DNA of 64,000 nucleotides. Origin: Micromonospora musae (GTDB lineage: Bacteria > Actinomycetota > Actinomycetes > Mycobacteriales > Micromonosporaceae). This document shows, one piece after another, positions 63,908 to 64,000 of the stretch. Position numbers and translations under genes: made by a program. The stretch lies in NCBI RefSeq assembly GCF_003626635.1, contig NZ_RAZT01000004.1:186001-250000 (forward strand), written 5' to 3'. The notes under the pieces were generated by a model. That model was not told where the DNA came from, ran no database searches, and saw only the letters and a list, made by a program, of their open reading frames with translations. Numbering within the stretch: the stretch's first letter is position 1; each line of letters begins with the position of its first letter.

Positions 63908-64000
63908 TCAGGCCGCTTCGAGGCCGCTGCGCAGCGCGCGCAGCGCGTAGTGGGTTCGGGACTTCACCGTGCCGATCGGCAGACCCAACCGGCCCGCCAT
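63908..64000 (-). CDS. ECF sigma factor, C-terminal fragment (region 4)
   Basis: Only the last 30 residues are in the window, read leftward from the right edge to the TGA at 63908-63910: the fragment AGRLGLPIGTVKSRTHYALRALRSGLEAA matches the recognition helix of sigma-70 region 4 (LGxPxGTVKSRxHxALxxLR), where GTVKSR is typical of SigE/SigH-like ECF factors. The rest, including region 2 and any anti-sigma gene, lies beyond the edge. Confidence 0.8.
   Translation of the reverse strand: MAGRLGLPIGTVKSRTHYALRALRSGLEAA

Overview
The window is very GC-rich (about 70% by eye) with strongly G/C-biased third codon positions, many GTG starts, Tat-type signal peptides, SARP/AfsR and ECF regulators, ArsI, LtrA and TMEM175 homologues. 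That fits an actinomycete. The gene content and an intergenic palindromic repeat family suggest Micromonosporaceae (for example Micromonospora), but this is inference only. No rRNA, tRNA, CRISPR array, transposase or phage gene was seen. The content is mostly accessory: regulators, oxidoreductases, transporters and resistance genes, with several paralogous pairs.

Layout. 1-6.8 kb: the end of an SDR gene, a quinone reductase-like MDR, an HD-domain hydrolase divergent from a GlxA-type AraC regulator, two poorly known proteins, and a PhoX-family secreted phosphatase broken by a frameshift. 7.0-9.1 kb: an arsenic cassette (arsR-aquaporin-arsC, translationally coupled, with arsI divergent). 9.2-14.6 kb: a Tat-exported berberine-bridge flavoenzyme, a VOC protein, an MFS pump, an epimerase-like protein and a TOPRIM protein. 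14.6-18.8 kb: an operon of an acyl-CoA-dehydrogenase-like flavoprotein, a leaderless PhnD-like binding protein and a ferritin-like diiron protein, followed by a phosphotransferase. This is the best protein-level candidate for an uncharacterised pathway. 19.1-30.8 kb: MFS plus a LysR gene with an in-frame amber codon, UPF0303, MBL-fold protein, MocR regulator/PEP-mutase-like lyase pair, GNAT, dehalogenase-like hydrolase, LtrA, MpaB-like oxygenase, and a DGPF/ECF42 sigma pair with a recognisable ECF42 promoter. 31.1-35.7 kb: aceE (pyruvate dehydrogenase E1) and a solitary fumarate reductase/succinate dehydrogenase-type flavoprotein, each followed by strong hairpins.

35.9-41.9 kb: NmrA-like reductase, TMEM175 channel, MDR/MarR divergent pair sharing a 21-bp dyad, membrane protein, XRE/Map divergent pair and DUF1697. 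42.0-47.3 kb: a second LtrA, an NmrA-like/membrane-protein pair, CopC, then a second copy of that membrane protein, a region-2-only sigma-like protein and an ECF41/SigJ sigma factor. A long inverted repeat between copC and the membrane gene carries two mirrored TGTCAC-N16/17-CGGTCC boxes. 47.4-50.1 kb: MocR regulator, cupin and epimerase.

50.2-58.3 kb: a LysE exporter and an acyl-CoA thioesterase lie downstream of a clear cobalamin riboswitch with a visible alternative helix. Next are two MITE-like palindromic repeats and a single-chain 1837-residue acyl-CoA carboxylase (BC-BCCP-CT). 58.3-64 kb: a secreted subtilisin-family protease behind a CRP-like site, an AfsR/SARP regulator, and the last 30 residues of an ECF sigma factor.

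The most notable points are the B12 riboswitch on a thioesterase/exporter unit, the diiron/PBP/flavoprotein operon, the mirrored sigma-factor promoters, the MITE-like repeats touching the carboxylase gene, and two broken genes (PhoX frameshift, LysR amber).
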